A stretch of 64,000 nucleotides of DNA, taken from positions 2,834,501 to 2,898,500 of the forward strand of contig NZ_CP121659.1 in NCBI RefSeq assembly GCF_029714365.1, given 5' to 3'. The position numbers and the translations under genes are program-made. How positions within the stretch are numbered: the stretch's first letter is position 1; every line of letters begins with the position of its first letter. Positions 1 through 9,429 of the stretch are shown in pieces. The notes beneath the pieces are model-generated. The model worked only from the letters and a program-made list of their open reading frames with translations, did not search any database and was not told the DNA's origin. The stretch comes from Sinorhizobium terangae (lineage in GTDB: Bacteria > Pseudomonadota > Alphaproteobacteria > Rhizobiales > Rhizobiaceae).

Positions 1-119
1 TCCGTTTGATGTGCGATATCTGCAGCTACCGATGTTGTGGAAAACATCGTGGCAGCCAGCAATGCTGATGCCCGGAAGCCATTGCGCCTGTTCATGCCCG
101 AAGACCTGTCGTTTCCTTG
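1..119. other. Unassigned left edge
   Basis: The first 119 bases precede a strong hairpin terminator and must belong to something that enters from outside the window or to a short RNA. One forward frame is open from base 10 and reads plausibly as protein, but a TGA at 7-9 and the lack of a convincing start and ribosome site argue against a complete gene. It could be the 3' part of a structured small RNA. I could not recognise it. Confidence 0.3.
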
Positions 120-165
120 CCCCTTGCAATCCTCTGGGATGCAAGGGGTTTGCGGCTTTTTTTGC
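120..165 (+). terminator. Rho-independent terminator
   Basis: A perfect 9-bp stem (120-128 CCCCTTGCA with 140-148 TGCAAGGGG) is followed by a T-rich run. It ends transcription of whatever enters from the left edge and isolates rpmB, about 300 bp downstream. The stretch from 165 to 461 holds no convincing gene, only the presumed rpmB promoter region. Confidence 0.75.
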
Positions 166-461
166 GCCAATTGCTCAAAATCCGGCCAGCCGCAAGGAGA
201 ACAGGCGGCACCTTTTCGTTGCACGGCGTTCAGGAGAAATAGCGCAGTGAGCAACGGCTTGGAATGGGTATCGGGAGAGATTATTGTAGCGGCGGCAGCG
301 ATCGCGTTGCGGTTTTTCTAGAATGCGCAGGGTTTGGCTTGACTGGCAGGCCTTCTGTGACTATAGAACCGCGACTTTCCAATAATGGCCAACAGGAACG
401 CGGCCTGGGCTCTGGGCCCGCTACCGCATTGTCCGGCGGCGATAAAGAGAATAGGTGTACC

Positions 462-752
462 ATGTCCCGTAGTTGCGAATTGACCGGCAAGGGCGTCCAG
501 TCGGGCCACAATGTCAGCCACGCCAACAACAAGACCAAGCGCAAGTTCCTCCCGAACCTGTGCAACGTCACGCTGATTTCCGATGCTCTCGGCCAGCGCT
601 TCCGCCTGCGCGTTTCCGCAGCCGCTCTCCGCTCGGTCGAACACCGCGGTGGCCTCGACGCTTTCCTGCTGAAGGCTGACGAGAACGAGCTGAGCATGCG
701 CGCTCGCCTGTTGCGCCGCCAGATCGTCAAGAAGACCGCTGAAGCAGCCTGA
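462..752 (+). CDS. rpmB: 50S ribosomal protein L28
   Basis: This 96-residue basic protein starts [20 protein letters not shown] and has the L28 signature of an N-terminal C-x-L-T-G-K segment followed by [12 protein letters not shown], which lies on 23S rRNA in the large subunit. Length is typical for the rhizobial form, which carries a C-terminal extension beyond the roughly 78 residues of E. coli L28. An in-frame upstream ATG at 264 would add 66 residues with no L28 similarity, so 462 is chosen. It is a single-gene unit closed by a terminator at 781-815. Confidence 0.95.
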   Translation: MSRSCELTGKGVQSGHNVSHANNKTKRKFLPNLCNVTLISDALGQRFRLRVSAAALRSVEHRGGLDAFLLKADENELSMRARLLRRQIVKKTAEAA

Positions 753-780
753 TCGGCGCCAGCTCTTCCGACAAGACTTG

Positions 781-815
781 AAGGCTTGCGGACTTCGTCC
801 GGCAAGCCTTTTTCT
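781..815 (+). terminator. rpmB terminator
   Basis: A long hairpin pairs 781-789 with 802-810 and 790-793 with 797-800 around a TTC loop, with one bulged G, and is followed by a short T run. It sits 28 bases after the rpmB stop and before the next gene on the same strand. Confidence 0.85.
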
Positions 816-892
816 CGTGTCGTGATCTATTTAGCCGCCGGTCAAGCACCCGGTCACGTTCTCCAACTGGTGGCATCACCCAGGATAAAAAA

Positions 893-1531
893 ATGCTGAT
901 CAAACGCACGTTCTTTGTCTATGTCGTACTCATGACCCTCGTGGTCGTGGCGTCGAATTTCCTTGTCCAATACCCGCTTCCGGGCTCCATTGCCGGCATG
1001 AACCTCGGCGACCTGTGGACCTGGGGTGCTTTCAGCTATCCCTTCGCCTTCCTCGTCACGGATCTCACCAACCGCCATTTCGGCCCACGGATCGCGCGCC
1101 GCGTGGTCGTTGCCGGCTTTATCGTCGGCGTCACTGTCTCGATCTACCTCGCGACGCCGCGCATCGCGATCGCCTCCGGTTCCGCGTTCCTGTTCGGTCA
1201 GCTCCTCGACATTTCCGTGTTCAACCGCCTGCGCCGGCAGACCTGGTGGCAGGCACCGCTCGCCGGCTCTCTCATCGGATCGGCATTGGACACCGCGATG
1301 TTCTTCTCTTTCGCCTTCGCTCCGCTCTTCGTATTCTTCGGACCGAACGACAACTTTGCCCTCGAGACCGCTCCCCTCCTCGGCGTGCTCGCAGCAGGAG
1401 CGCCGCGCTGGATTTCCTGGGCGCTCGGCGATCTTCTGGTGAAGATCCTGTGCGGCATCGTGCTGCTCTTGCCCTATGGAGCGCTGATGAGCGTCATCAA
1501 GCCGATGCCGCCCGCCAACGCCACCGCATGA
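893..1531 (+). CDS. VUT/YhhQ-family queuosine precursor transporter
   Basis: The 212-aa protein is very hydrophobic, with about six membrane segments and the family pattern of an early N-F-L pair, a LVTDLTNRHFG-type motif near residues 55-65 and a conserved S-x-LDT motif around residue 135. These are features of COG1738 proteins (YhhQ/QueT-like), inner-membrane importers of queuosine precursors such as preQ0. The reading frame begins a few bases after a CAGGA ribosome site and an A-rich run. The gene stands alone between two terminators. Substrate is inferred from family only; I saw no convincing preQ1 riboswitch upstream. Confidence 0.85.
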   Translation: MLIKRTFFVYVVLMTLVVVASNFLVQYPLPGSIAGMNLGDLWTWGAFSYPFAFLVTDLTNRHFGPRIARRVVVAGFIVGVTVSIYLATPRIAIASGSAFLFGQLLDISVFNRLRRQTWWQAPLAGSLIGSALDTAMFFSFAFAPLFVFFGPNDNFALETAPLLGVLAAGAPRWISWALGDLLVKILCGIVLLLPYGALMSVIKPMPPANATA

Positions 1532-1559
1532 GACCAGCGGAGAATGAAAAATCACGTTG

Positions 1560-1584
1560 ACGGGGTCGATGCGGCCCCGTTTTC
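1560..1584 (+). terminator. Terminator of the VUT transporter gene
   Basis: An 8-bp stem pairs 1560-1567 (ACGGGGTC) with 1573-1580 (GGCCCCGT) and is followed by TTTTCG. It lies 29 bases after the stop codon and before a convergent gene. Confidence 0.75.
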
Positions 1585-1625
1585 GTTTGCGACGTCCCTC
1601 GCTCCTAATGAGGTGCTGAGTTGGC

Positions 1626-2621
1626 TCAACCCAAAACCAACCGGAATTCGAGCATCAGGTTGCGCTCGAGAATCGAGTGGTTGTCATCGGAAACGATGAT
1701 CACGCGAATCTCGCCGTCGGGCCGAACGACGACATCCAGCCCCTCCATATTGTCGATCTGATAGCTCATGTCGGCCTTGAGCAACACCTCGCCGTCGACG
1801 ACGGCGCCCGGGCGGATGTCGGCGGCAGCAATCCTGCGAATGCGCATGCCGAGGCCGGAGGCCAGATTGAACCGGCGTTCGAGGAGAAGCAGATCGCCAT
1901 TTGGCAGGAAGTCGCCGTCGGTAACTGCATAAGGATCCTCGCGGACGACCGTGAAGGCACCCTTCATCGGCCCTTCGAGTATGCCCGCCAGAAGGTTATC
2001 CGCCTTGTCGACGCTGCGTTCCGCCACCACGACCGCAGCACCCCGAAGCGGACTGTTCTTTGGCGCGATCGCCATCGTTTCGAGGCCGCCATTGATGCGC
2101 AGTTCCTCGATGGGAAACGGCAGGGCCATCTGTCCCACGGGTCTTGATCGCGCGAAACCCGGGTCGGGATAGACCTCGACACGGGCCTGCTGCTCATAAC
2201 TGACGATCGCCTCACCTTCGCGCAACGCCAACCCTTCCGAGTCTACTCTCCATTTTTCGAGCTCGGCGCCACCGTCCCCATCGATCATCGAGGTCACGGT
2301 GAGGTCGGTCAGCCCCAGAAGCCTGCCCCTATTGTCGCGGACGACGGCTCCTTCGACCCAGTGGCCGGTATCCATCACGGCGACGAAGGAATCGCTGCCC
2401 GGCCGGAACCGGATCGCTGAAATCGCGCCGAGCAGCGGGTTGCGCGAGCTTATTTCGATGCCACCGATGAATTCGAGGTGGCCGAACACCGTCTCGTTGG
2501 AGCCGGCTTTGAATTGCCTTATCTGCCGCGCCTGAACCGGCACGATTTCGGTCGTCGGCTCCGGCTGCGCGATTGCAGGCGATGCCAGAAGGGAGAGAAG
2601 AACGAGACTTCGACGGAGCAT
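1626..2621 (-). CDS. Secreted esterase-like phytase-family protein
   Basis: The 331-aa product begins with a clear signal peptide (MLRRSLVLLSLLASPAIA, cleavage near residue 19) and continues with the phytase-like beta-propeller domain (Pfam Phytase-like, esterase-like activity) over the rest of its length. Typical features are an early F-x-GG-I-E-I strand, the SF-x-AVMDTGHW segment near residue 80 and an internal GLETMA-type motif. It is probably a periplasmic or secreted phosphoesterase; the true substrate is unknown. It stands alone, convergent with the transporter gene, with the cob genes upstream on the same strand. Confidence 0.75.
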   Translation of the reverse strand: MLRRSLVLLSLLASPAIAQPEPTTEIVPVQARQIRQFKAGSNETVFGHLEFIGGIEISSRNPLLGAISAIRFRPGSDSFVAVMDTGHWVEGAVVRDNRGRLLGLTDLTVTSMIDGDGGAELEKWRVDSEGLALREGEAIVSYEQQARVEVYPDPGFARSRPVGQMALPFPIEELRINGGLETMAIAPKNSPLRGAAVVVAERSVDKADNLLAGILEGPMKGAFTVVREDPYAVTDGDFLPNGDLLLLERRFNLASGLGMRIRRIAAADIRPGAVVDGEVLLKADMSYQIDNMEGLDVVVRPDGEIRVIIVSDDNHSILERNLMLEFRLVLG

Positions 2622-2754
2622 CTAGGAGGAACCTTCGGAAGGCAATGCGAGTGCGTGACAAGTCGCAGCGGCATTCCCGCTCTCAAACCGGACTTAGAAG
2701 CCTTCGCAGGCAGAAACCACTCAATCAATTTCGTGCCGTGGATCGGCTGCACCC

Positions 2755-4650
2755 CTAGCCCGCGCGGCGCATGCGCACTGGGCGACGATGCAGACTTTCG
2801 TCCTCGAAAAGCGCTGCAAGCTGCTCCGTCATCGCACCCGCCAGTTCGTCCGCATCGACAATGGTCACCGCCCGGCGGTAATAGCGCGTCACGTCGTGGC
2901 CGATACCGATCGCCAGAAGCTCGACCGGCGAGCGGGTCTCGATCTGCTCGATAACGGCGCGCAGGTGGCGTTCGAGATAGTTCCCAGGGTTCACCGACAG
3001 CGTGGAATCATCGACCGGCGCACCGTCGGAGATCATCATCAGGATGCGCCGTTGCTCCGACCGCGCCAGCAGCCGGTCGTGCGCCCACATCAGCGCCTCG
3101 CCGTCGATGTTCTCCTTCAGCAAGCCTTCGCGCATCATCAGCCCGAGATTGCGGCGCGCCCGACGCCAGGGTGCATCGGCGGACTTATAGACGATGTGCC
3201 TCAGATCATTGAGACGGCCGGGCGCCTGCGGCTTGCCACCCGCCAGCCACTTTTCGCGCGACTGTCCGCCCTTCCACGCCTTGGTGGTAAAGCCGAGGAT
3301 CTCCACCTTGACGCCGCAGCGCTCCAGCGTGCGGGCGAGAATGTCGGCGCAGGTCGCCGCGACCGTGATCGGCCGGCCGCGCATCGAGCCGGAATTGTCG
3401 ATCAGCAGCGTCACAACCGTGTCACGGAAGGTCGTATCCTTCTCGCGTTTGAAGGAAAGCGGCTGCATCGGGTCGATGATGATGCGTTGGAGACGGGCCG
3501 TGTCGAGATAGCCCTCCTCGAGGTCGAACTCCCAGGAGCGATTCTGCTGCGCCATCAGGCGGCGCTGCAGGCGGTTGGCGAGGCGGCCGACCGCTCCTTG
3601 CAAGTGGGCAAGCTGCTTGTCGAGGAACGCACGGAGGCGATCGAGCTCCGCCTCGTCGCAAAGCTCCTCGGCGGTGATCGTCTCGTCGAATTCCCGCGTG
3701 TAGACGGTGTAGTCGACCTTCTCGTTGAAATCCGCGAACGGATGGTTCGGCCGCTTGACCTCGCCGGGCGTCTCGCTCTCCTCTTCGCCCTCGTCCTGAA
3801 GGTCGTCGTCGGAGATCTCGGCGCCGTCCATCTCGCCTTCTTCCATCTGCTCCTCGGCAGGCTGGTTCTCATCGGCGGGTGCGGCGTCGGAGCCTTCTTC
3901 CTCGTCGCTGGCGTTCTCGTCCTGCTCCTGGCTGCGCGGTTGGTCCTCGTCGGTCTCGCTTTCCTGCTCGTCCGGTTCGATATCGTCCTCGGCGTATTTC
4001 TCGGCAACATCCATCGAAGACAGCATGTCGCGCACGACGCGGGCGAAGGCCTGCTGGTCGTTGATCGCGGCGGGCAGGTTGCGCATGTCTCCGGCCGCCT
4101 TTGTCTCGATGAAATCGCGCCAGAGGTCGAGCACCTTGCCGGCCGATGCCGGTGGCTTCACCCCGGTCAGCTTTTCACGCACGAGGAGCGCCACCGCTTC
4201 TTCAAGCGGAGCATCCGACTGGCTCTCGATCGCCGCGAAGTTCGCCTTGGCATATTTCTCGTCGAGCATCGAGGAGAGGTTGTCGGCGACACCGGCCATC
4301 CGGAGCGCACCGATCGCCTCGACGCGGGCCTGCTCGACCGCATCGAAGATCGCCCGCGCATCCGCTCCCTGCGGCGACATCGTTGTGTGGATGCGCGCGT
4401 CGTGGCACGCCTTCCGCAGCGCCATGGAGTCGCCCAGGCCTCGCGCCACGGCAAGTTCCTGCCGGCTCGGGCGCTTGGAGAGTTCCGGAAGCCGGATGCG
4501 TTCGCCCGCCATTCCGGGGCGCTCGTTTGCAAAGGCGACTTCGATCTCGGCATCGCCGGCAATCGACCGGATGCAACCGGAAAGCGCCCGCTTGAACGGC
4601 TCAGCGGCGTTTTCCCTCGTGGTCGGTTTCGCCTTGGAGTTCGAGCTCAC
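2755..4650 (-). CDS. cobT: Cobaltochelatase subunit CobT
   Basis: CobT (631 aa, the same length as the classical protein of aerobic B12 producers) is the VWA-containing subunit of the CobN-CobS-CobT complex, which inserts cobalt into hydrogenobyrinic acid a,c-diamide. The N-terminal half is alpha-helical, residues about 220-300 form a highly acidic Glu/Asp linker, and the C-terminal half is a von Willebrand A domain with a MIDAS site (D418-x-S420-x-S422). It lies 83 bp downstream of cobS in the same orientation, so the two are probably co-transcribed. No cobalamin riboswitch precedes the pair. A long antisense open frame is only a shadow of this gene. Confidence 0.96.
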   Translation of the reverse strand: MSSNSKAKPTTRENAAEPFKRALSGCIRSIAGDAEIEVAFANERPGMAGERIRLPELSKRPSRQELAVARGLGDSMALRKACHDARIHTTMSPQGADARAIFDAVEQARVEAIGALRMAGVADNLSSMLDEKYAKANFAAIESQSDAPLEEAVALLVREKLTGVKPPASAGKVLDLWRDFIETKAAGDMRNLPAAINDQQAFARVVRDMLSSMDVAEKYAEDDIEPDEQESETDEDQPRSQEQDENASDEEEGSDAAPADENQPAEEQMEEGEMDGAEISDDDLQDEGEEESETPGEVKRPNHPFADFNEKVDYTVYTREFDETITAEELCDEAELDRLRAFLDKQLAHLQGAVGRLANRLQRRLMAQQNRSWEFDLEEGYLDTARLQRIIIDPMQPLSFKREKDTTFRDTVVTLLIDNSGSMRGRPITVAATCADILARTLERCGVKVEILGFTTKAWKGGQSREKWLAGGKPQAPGRLNDLRHIVYKSADAPWRRARRNLGLMMREGLLKENIDGEALMWAHDRLLARSEQRRILMMISDGAPVDDSTLSVNPGNYLERHLRAVIEQIETRSPVELLAIGIGHDVTRYYRRAVTIVDADELAGAMTEQLAALFEDESLHRRPVRMRRAG

Positions 4651-4733
4651 GACAAATCCTTTTCAGCCAGTACGGTGACATCCGGGCGTTGGAGGCCTGC
4701 GAAGCCGGCTTCTCACCGAAGCCGGCAGAAGCC

Positions 4734-5729
4734 TTAGGCGGTGGCTTCCAGCACGATGTTGGCGGCGCTCTCCTTGAGCTCGACGCCGAAGGCCCGCTGG
4801 TAGTGCTCGGCGACTAACGCCCGCTCCAGCTCGTCGCACTTGTTGAGGAACGTCACGCGGAAGGCAAAGGCGATATCGCCGAAGATATAGGCGTTCTCCG
4901 CCCAGGTGATGACCGTACGCGGGCTCATGACCGTCGAAAGGTCGCCATTGATGAAAGCCGCACGCGTCAGGTCCGCGACGCGAACCATCTTCGATACCGT
5001 CTCGCGGCCCTTGTCGGCAGTGAAGCCCTTGACCTTGGCGGCGACGATGTCGACCTCCTTGTCATGCGGCAGATAGTTGAGCGTGGTGACGATCGACCAG
5101 CGGTCCATCTGCGCCTGGTTGATCTGCTGCGTGCCGTGATAGAGGCCGGTCGTGTCGCCAAGGCCGACCGTGTTTGCGGTCGCAAACAGGCGGAAGGCCG
5201 GGTGCGGACGAATGACGCGGCTCTGGTCGAGCAGGGTCAGGCGGCCCGACGATTCGAGCACGCGCTGGATAACGAACATGACGTCCGGACGGCCGGCATC
5301 GTATTCGTCGAAGACGAGCGCGACATTGTGCTGGTAGGCCCAGGGCAGGATGCCGTCCTTGAACTCGGTGACCTGCAGCCCGTCCTTGACGACGATCGCA
5401 TCCTTGCCGACGAGGTCGATACGGCTGACATGGCTGTCGAGGTTGACGCGCACGCAGGGCCAGTTGAGCCGCGCTGCGACCTGCTCGATATGGGTGGACT
5501 TGCCGGTCCCGTGATAGCCGGCGACCATGACGCGTCGGTTGTGGGCGAACCCTGCAAGAATGGCGAGCGTCGTTTCGCGATCGAAGAGATAGTCGGGGTC
5601 GACGTCGGGCACATAGGCGTCGCCCTTCGAATAGGCAGGAACGCGCAAATCCGTATCAATGCCGAAGACCTCCCGGACCGAGATCGTCGTGTCGGGGAGG
5701 TTGGAAATGTCGAGGTCAATCTTGCTCAT
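4734..5729 (-). CDS. cobS: Cobaltochelatase subunit CobS (AAA+ ATPase)
   Basis: CobS is the MoxR-type AAA+ ATPase that forms a ring complex with CobT and drives cobalt insertion by CobN. Walker A is GYHGTGKS (residues 71-78) and Walker B ends in D141-E142; the sequence from [10 protein letters not shown] onward closely follows the known aerobic-pathway CobS. A longer frame opens at 5777, but a GGAG site five bases before the ATG at 5729 and the known N-terminus favour 5729 (331 aa). A neighbouring ATG at 5732 is too close to that GGAG. Confidence 0.96.
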   Translation of the reverse strand: MSKIDLDISNLPDTTISVREVFGIDTDLRVPAYSKGDAYVPDVDPDYLFDRETTLAILAGFAHNRRVMVAGYHGTGKSTHIEQVAARLNWPCVRVNLDSHVSRIDLVGKDAIVVKDGLQVTEFKDGILPWAYQHNVALVFDEYDAGRPDVMFVIQRVLESSGRLTLLDQSRVIRPHPAFRLFATANTVGLGDTTGLYHGTQQINQAQMDRWSIVTTLNYLPHDKEVDIVAAKVKGFTADKGRETVSKMVRVADLTRAAFINGDLSTVMSPRTVITWAENAYIFGDIAFAFRVTFLNKCDELERALVAEHYQRAFGVELKESAANIVLEATA

Positions 5730-5805
5730 CATGTCTCCAGAGCGGCCGCCGGTCGGCACCCGCGCATTCGCCTGCATAAAGTGCTTTCTGTCATAATCCG
5801 CGTTG

Positions 5806-6432
5806 TTAGCAGAAACCAGCCTGTTTTAACAATTGATAGGCTTGAATAACCGCGCGAAAACGGTCTTCAGATCCTCTGTCTCCGCCATTTGCATCGGGGT
5901 GATGCTTCTTCACCAGATCCTTGTAGGCCGCCTTGATATCGGCAGCCGTTGCCGAGGCGGCAAGGCCAAGCGTTTCGAAAGCCTTGGCTTCGAGCGTTTT
6001 CAGCTTGCGCAGGCGCGGTTCGTGCCGGGCCGACCGGGCGCGCGCCTCGTTGAAGAAGCCGAACGGATCGCGCATGCGGGCCTGCGCGCCCGCCGTGCCG
6101 GAGCGCATCTGCGACTGGCTCGGCCCATTGCGGGCGTTCCTGTTGACGCCGACGGTCCAGGTCGGACGATGACCGGTCACGGCTTCCTTCTGGTAGCGCG
6201 CGATCTCGCTATCGGAAAGCCCGGAGAAATAGTTGTAGCCCTTGTTGTATTCCTTCACATGCTCGAAGCAGAACATGAAATATTCGCCTTCGGCGTTGCG
6301 GCCGACGGGCGCCCGATGCATCGCCTTCTTGTCGCAGCCGTCCCACTGGCATACGGGCGCAGACGGTTCTGCGCGCGGCTCCACTCTGCGGCGCGTACGG
6401 ATGCGATCGAAGTATTTTGAATCGAGTTTCAT
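5806..6432 (-). CDS. J-domain (DnaJ-like) protein
   Basis: The roughly 208-aa protein has a C-terminal J domain (about the last 65 residues) with helix I ([20 protein letters not shown]) and the diagnostic HPD tripeptide in [10 protein letters not shown], so it should stimulate ATP hydrolysis by DnaK-type chaperones. The N-terminal part has a C-x4-C pair near residues 31-36 and a later FCFEH segment, possibly a small metal-binding fold. It precedes cobS on the same strand, a common order in rhizobia, but a role in cobaltochelatase assembly is only a guess. The start at 6432 is preferred; 6441 is three codons longer and neither has a strong ribosome site. Confidence 0.85.
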   Translation of the reverse strand: MKLDSKYFDRIRTRRRVEPRAEPSAPVCQWDGCDKKAMHRAPVGRNAEGEYFMFCFEHVKEYNKGYNYFSGLSDSEIARYQKEAVTGHRPTWTVGVNRNARNGPSQSQMRSGTAGAQARMRDPFGFFNEARARSARHEPRLRKLKTLEAKAFETLGLAASATAADIKAAYKDLVKKHHPDANGGDRGSEDRFRAVIQAYQLLKQAGFC

Positions 6433-6517
6433 AGCCGACATTATGGGGTTTGCAGGCCCCCACAACAAGAATTGACAAAGGCGAATGTTGCTGGCTTTGT
6501 GCGAGCATTTTGCGCCG

Positions 6518-6628
6518 CTACTGCATGTTTCCTTAAATCGGAGCCGATTTAAGGATGAAAACAAGCAGCACCTCAAAAGTGCTACAGCGTCCATGGCGCG
6601 TCTCGCAAGACGCGCGGCGCTGTAGCGC
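6518..6628. repeat. RIME1-type intergenic repeat, copy 1
   Basis: Two palindromes are joined by a short spacer: the first is CCTTAAATCG.. at 6531-6554 and the second pairs GCTACAGCG (6581 on) with CGCTGTAGC ending near 6625. The order CTACTGCATG, palindrome 1, AAAGTGCTACAGCG, palindrome 2 recurs elsewhere in this window. It fills the divergent gap between the J-domain and BolA genes. Confidence 0.85.
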
Positions 6629-6673
6629 TAATATGGGCGGCACTGGCAGCAAGCAGGGAAATAGGACGGAACA

Positions 6674-6955
6674 ATGTCGCTGCAAAGCCGGATCGAACAG
6701 AAACTCCTCGATGCCTTCCAGCCAGAGCGCCTCGCGGTGATCAACGAAAGCCATCTGCATGCCGGTCATCAGCCCGGTTTCGACGGCGAAGGCGAGACGC
6801 ATTTCCGGGTCAGGATCGTCGCCAGCGCATTTTCCGGCATGAGCCGGGTGGCGCGCCACCGCGCGATCAACGACCTCTTAAAGCCTGAGCTCGATGCGGG
6901 TCTGCATGCGCTCGCCGTCGAGCCGGCCGCGCCGGGAGAGCCAACAAGCTGGTGA
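6674..6955 (+). CDS. BolA-family protein
   Basis: The 93-aa protein is a full-length BolA domain: a helix-forming LQSRIEQKLLDAF start, the conserved H-x2-H-A-G-H-type segment (ESHLHAGH) and a THFRV-x-IVS-like strand leading to the RVARHRAINDLL helix. BolA proteins pair with monothiol glutaredoxins and take part in iron-sulfur and iron homeostasis; some bind DNA. It stands divergently from the J-domain gene across a RIME repeat and converges on the CNNM gene, 36 bp away. Which BolA subfamily it belongs to cannot be fixed from sequence alone. Confidence 0.9.
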   Translation: MSLQSRIEQKLLDAFQPERLAVINESHLHAGHQPGFDGEGETHFRVRIVASAFSGMSRVARHRAINDLLKPELDAGLHALAVEPAAPGEPTSW

Positions 6956-6991
6956 GCCTCGTCCGGTTATCTCCGGCTTCAACCCTTCGAA

Positions 6992-8299
6992 CTAACCGAT
7001 CGACGTTTCATCCTCGGCGGGCCGGATGCGCAGTCTGGTGATCCGGTTCTTGACGCGCTTCATGACGATGAAGCGCTTGCCGTAGAAGGTGAAGGCCTGC
7101 CGTTCTTCCGGAATGCTCTTCGATTCGTGGATGACGAGGCCGGCGACGGTGGTTGCCTCCTCGTCCGGCAGCGACCAATCTAGCGCCCGGTTGAGGTCGC
7201 GGATCGGCACGGAACCATCGACGACGATCGACCCGTCAGCCTCCTGCCGCACGCCCTGGATGTCGATGTCGTGTTCATCGGCGATATCGCCGACGATCTC
7301 CTCAAGAATATCCTCGAGTGTCACGAGGCCCTGGACCTGGCCGTATTCGTCGACGACGATGGCGAGGTGCAGCTTGCGTCGCAGAAAGGCATTGAGCTGA
7401 TCCCTGAGGTTGGTCGTATCCGGGACGAACCAGGGCTTCTGCGCAATCTTGACGATGTCGAGGCTCGCGGGCTCGACGTCGGGCTCCGCAAGCGCGCGTA
7501 GGAGATCCTTGGAATGGATGACCCCGATGATGTTGTCGGTCGAGCCGCGCCAGAGCGGCAGGCGCGTGAACGGACTTTCGAGGATTACGCGTACGCAGAC
7601 CTCCGATTGGTCTTCCGCATTGACCGCCTGCATGGCGGTGCGGTGGATCATGATATCGGAGACCTCGAGTTCGCCGAGATCCAGCACGCCGCCCAGACGA
7701 TCGAGGTCCGCCTTGATTACGGATCCTTCCCGGTGGAGCAGGTCGACGGCGCCGCGCAGTTCCTCCTGCGCCGTCAGCATCGGCTTGTCGGAGGAAACGT
7801 TCACGCCGAAGAGCGTCAAAAGGCGCCGGACGAAGGTATTGATGAGAGAAGACACCGGACCGGCAACCGCCATGAAGGGCCTTACCAGAGGTGCCACGGC
7901 GAGCGCGAACCGGTCCGGGGAGGCAATGGCCCAGCTCTTCGGCAACACTTCGGCAAAGACGACGAGCAGCACGGTCATGCTAAGCGTGGCGACCGCCACT
8001 GCGGAACTGCCAACGAGGCCGATCAGCAGGCTCGTGGCCAGCGATGTCGCGAGAATGGTGACGAGGTTGTTGCCGAGGAGAAGCGTTCCAACGAGGCGGT
8101 CACGCCGCTCGATCAGCCGATTGACGATACCCGCCCGCCGATCGCCGTTGCTTTCGAGCATGTGCATCCGCGCCCGGGATGCCGCGGTCAAAGCAGCCTC
8201 CGATCCGGAAAAGAACGCCGAGAGCAACAGCAGGCAGATGACCGAAACAAGAGACGGCCAATGCTCCGCCACGAATGCCCATAGCGTGTCGCTGGTCAT
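6992..8299 (-). CDS. CNNM/CorC-type CBS-domain membrane protein
   Basis: The 435-aa protein has an N-terminal CNNM (DUF21) membrane domain with about four hydrophobic segments (residues 15-150, containing the FSGSEAALTAASRARM motif), a pair of CBS domains (about 210-340; MIHRTAMQAV and VVDEYGQVQGLVTLEDILEE) and a C-terminal CorC_HlyC domain. Such proteins are linked to magnesium or cobalt efflux; the old name haemolysin is misleading. Its start overlaps the aroB stop by 4 bp, so it is translationally coupled to the aroK-aroB operon. Ion specificity is not deducible here. Confidence 0.9.
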   Translation of the reverse strand: MTSDTLWAFVAEHWPSLVSVICLLLLSAFFSGSEAALTAASRARMHMLESNGDRRAGIVNRLIERRDRLVGTLLLGNNLVTILATSLATSLLIGLVGSSAVAVATLSMTVLLVVFAEVLPKSWAIASPDRFALAVAPLVRPFMAVAGPVSSLINTFVRRLLTLFGVNVSSDKPMLTAQEELRGAVDLLHREGSVIKADLDRLGGVLDLGELEVSDIMIHRTAMQAVNAEDQSEVCVRVILESPFTRLPLWRGSTDNIIGVIHSKDLLRALAEPDVEPASLDIVKIAQKPWFVPDTTNLRDQLNAFLRRKLHLAIVVDEYGQVQGLVTLEDILEEIVGDIADEHDIDIQGVRQEADGSIVVDGSVPIRDLNRALDWSLPDEEATTVAGLVIHESKSIPEERQAFTFYGKRFIVMKRVKNRITRLRIRPAEDETSIG

Positions 8300-9429
8300 C
8301 GGGGATGTTTTTCCTTGAGGAAGCTCAGCACCTCGGAAGCCGGAACATCATCGGCGACAAAGGACTGGCCGATGCCCCTGGTCAGGATGAAGGTGAGTTT
8401 GCCGCCCTTCACCTTCTTGTCCTGGCCGATCGCGTCCATCAGCCGCTCGGCCGGCGGCAGGCTGCCGGGTATGTCGGCCATCCGCGTCGGCAGGCCGACC
8501 GCCTTGAGATGAGCTTCCACGCGCCGCGCATCGTCCGGGCTCGCAAGGTTCATGCGGGCAGAAAACTCGTGTGCCAGCACCATGCCGATCGCAACGCCCT
8601 CGCCGTGCACCAGACGCGCGCTGTCATATTCCGTCGCCGCCTCCAGGGCATGACCGAAGGTATGTCCGAGATTGAGAAGCGCGCGCAAGCCGTTCTCGCG
8701 TTCGTCCGCAGCCACCACGTCGGCCTTCGCCTGGCAGCTGACGGCAATGGCCTCGATGCGCGCCGGGCCCCCGGCGAAGACGGCCTGCCAGTTCCGTTCG
8801 AGCCATTCGAAGAATTCCGGCTTGTCGATCAGGCCGTATTTGGCGACTTCGGCATAACCCGCCCGGAATTCGCGCGGGCTCAGCGTATCGAGCACGTCCG
8901 TGTCGGCCAGCACGAGATCCGGCTGATGAAACACACCGATCAGGTTCTTGCCGTGCGGCGAATTGATCCCGGTCTTGCCGCCGACGGAAGAATCAACCTG
9001 CGCCAGCAGCGACGTCGGAATCTGGATAAAGCGCGAGCCGCGGCGTACGATGCCGGCCGCAAAGCCGGTAAGGTCGCCGATCACGCCACCGCCAAGCGCG
9101 ATCACGGCGTCGTTCCGCTCGATTCTGGCGCCGAGCACGGTCTCGCAGACGGGAATGAGATGGTCGAAGCTCTTGGTCTTTTCGCCGGCGGGCAGCACGA
9201 GCGACACCGCGTTGATGCCATTTTCGTTGAGGCTCGCCATCAGCGGCTGAAGGTAGCGAGGCGCGACGTTCTCGTCGGTAATGACCGCCATCTTCCGGCC
9301 CTTGAGCCGCGAAACGATTTCCTTGCCCGCCGCGGCGATGAGGCCGGGGCCGATAAGAATGTCATAGGAGCGATCTCCGAGGTCGACACGGACCTTGCGT
9401 TCAGCGGCGGGTATCACATGGCTAGTCAT
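8296..9429 (-). CDS. aroB: 3-dehydroquinate synthase
   Basis: AroB (377 aa) converts DAHP to 3-dehydroquinate in the shikimate pathway using NAD and a divalent metal. Seen in the sequence are the GGGVIGDLTGFAAGIVRRG nucleotide-binding region, the FIQIPTSLLAQVDSSVGGKT motif, and the zinc-ligand segments around E-x-AKYG and the GHTFGHA histidines. It overlaps aroK upstream by 8 bp and the CNNM gene downstream by 4 bp, giving an aroK-aroB-CNNM operon, the usual rhizobial arrangement. Confidence 0.97.
   Translation of the reverse strand: MTSHVIPAAERKVRVDLGDRSYDILIGPGLIAAAGKEIVSRLKGRKMAVITDENVAPRYLQPLMASLNENGINAVSLVLPAGEKTKSFDHLIPVCETVLGARIERNDAVIALGGGVIGDLTGFAAGIVRRGSRFIQIPTSLLAQVDSSVGGKTGINSPHGKNLIGVFHQPDLVLADTDVLDTLSPREFRAGYAEVAKYGLIDKPEFFEWLERNWQAVFAGGPARIEAIAVSCQAKADVVAADERENGLRALLNLGHTFGHALEAATEYDSARLVHGEGVAIGMVLAHEFSARMNLASPDDARRVEAHLKAVGLPTRMADIPGSLPPAERLMDAIGQDKKVKGGKLTFILTRGIGQSFVADDVPASEVLSFLKEKHPR

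Noticed and set aside
1..119. 6S RNA or other named RNA at the left edge
   Set aside because: A terminator follows, but the visible part is too short and matches no consensus I can recall with certainty.
811..892. Possible preQ1 riboswitch before the queuosine-precursor transporter
   Set aside because: There is a small hairpin (CTGGTG..CACCCAG) and an A-rich run, but the loop is too short and the conserved aptamer bases are absent.
2788..4737. 649-aa plus-strand frame opposite cobT
   Set aside because: It is a composition-driven shadow of cobT; the minus strand encodes a full-length, motif-complete CobT.
5730..5805. Cobalamin riboswitch upstream of cobS
   Set aside because: Only about 75 bp separate the genes and no B12-box-like sequence is seen.
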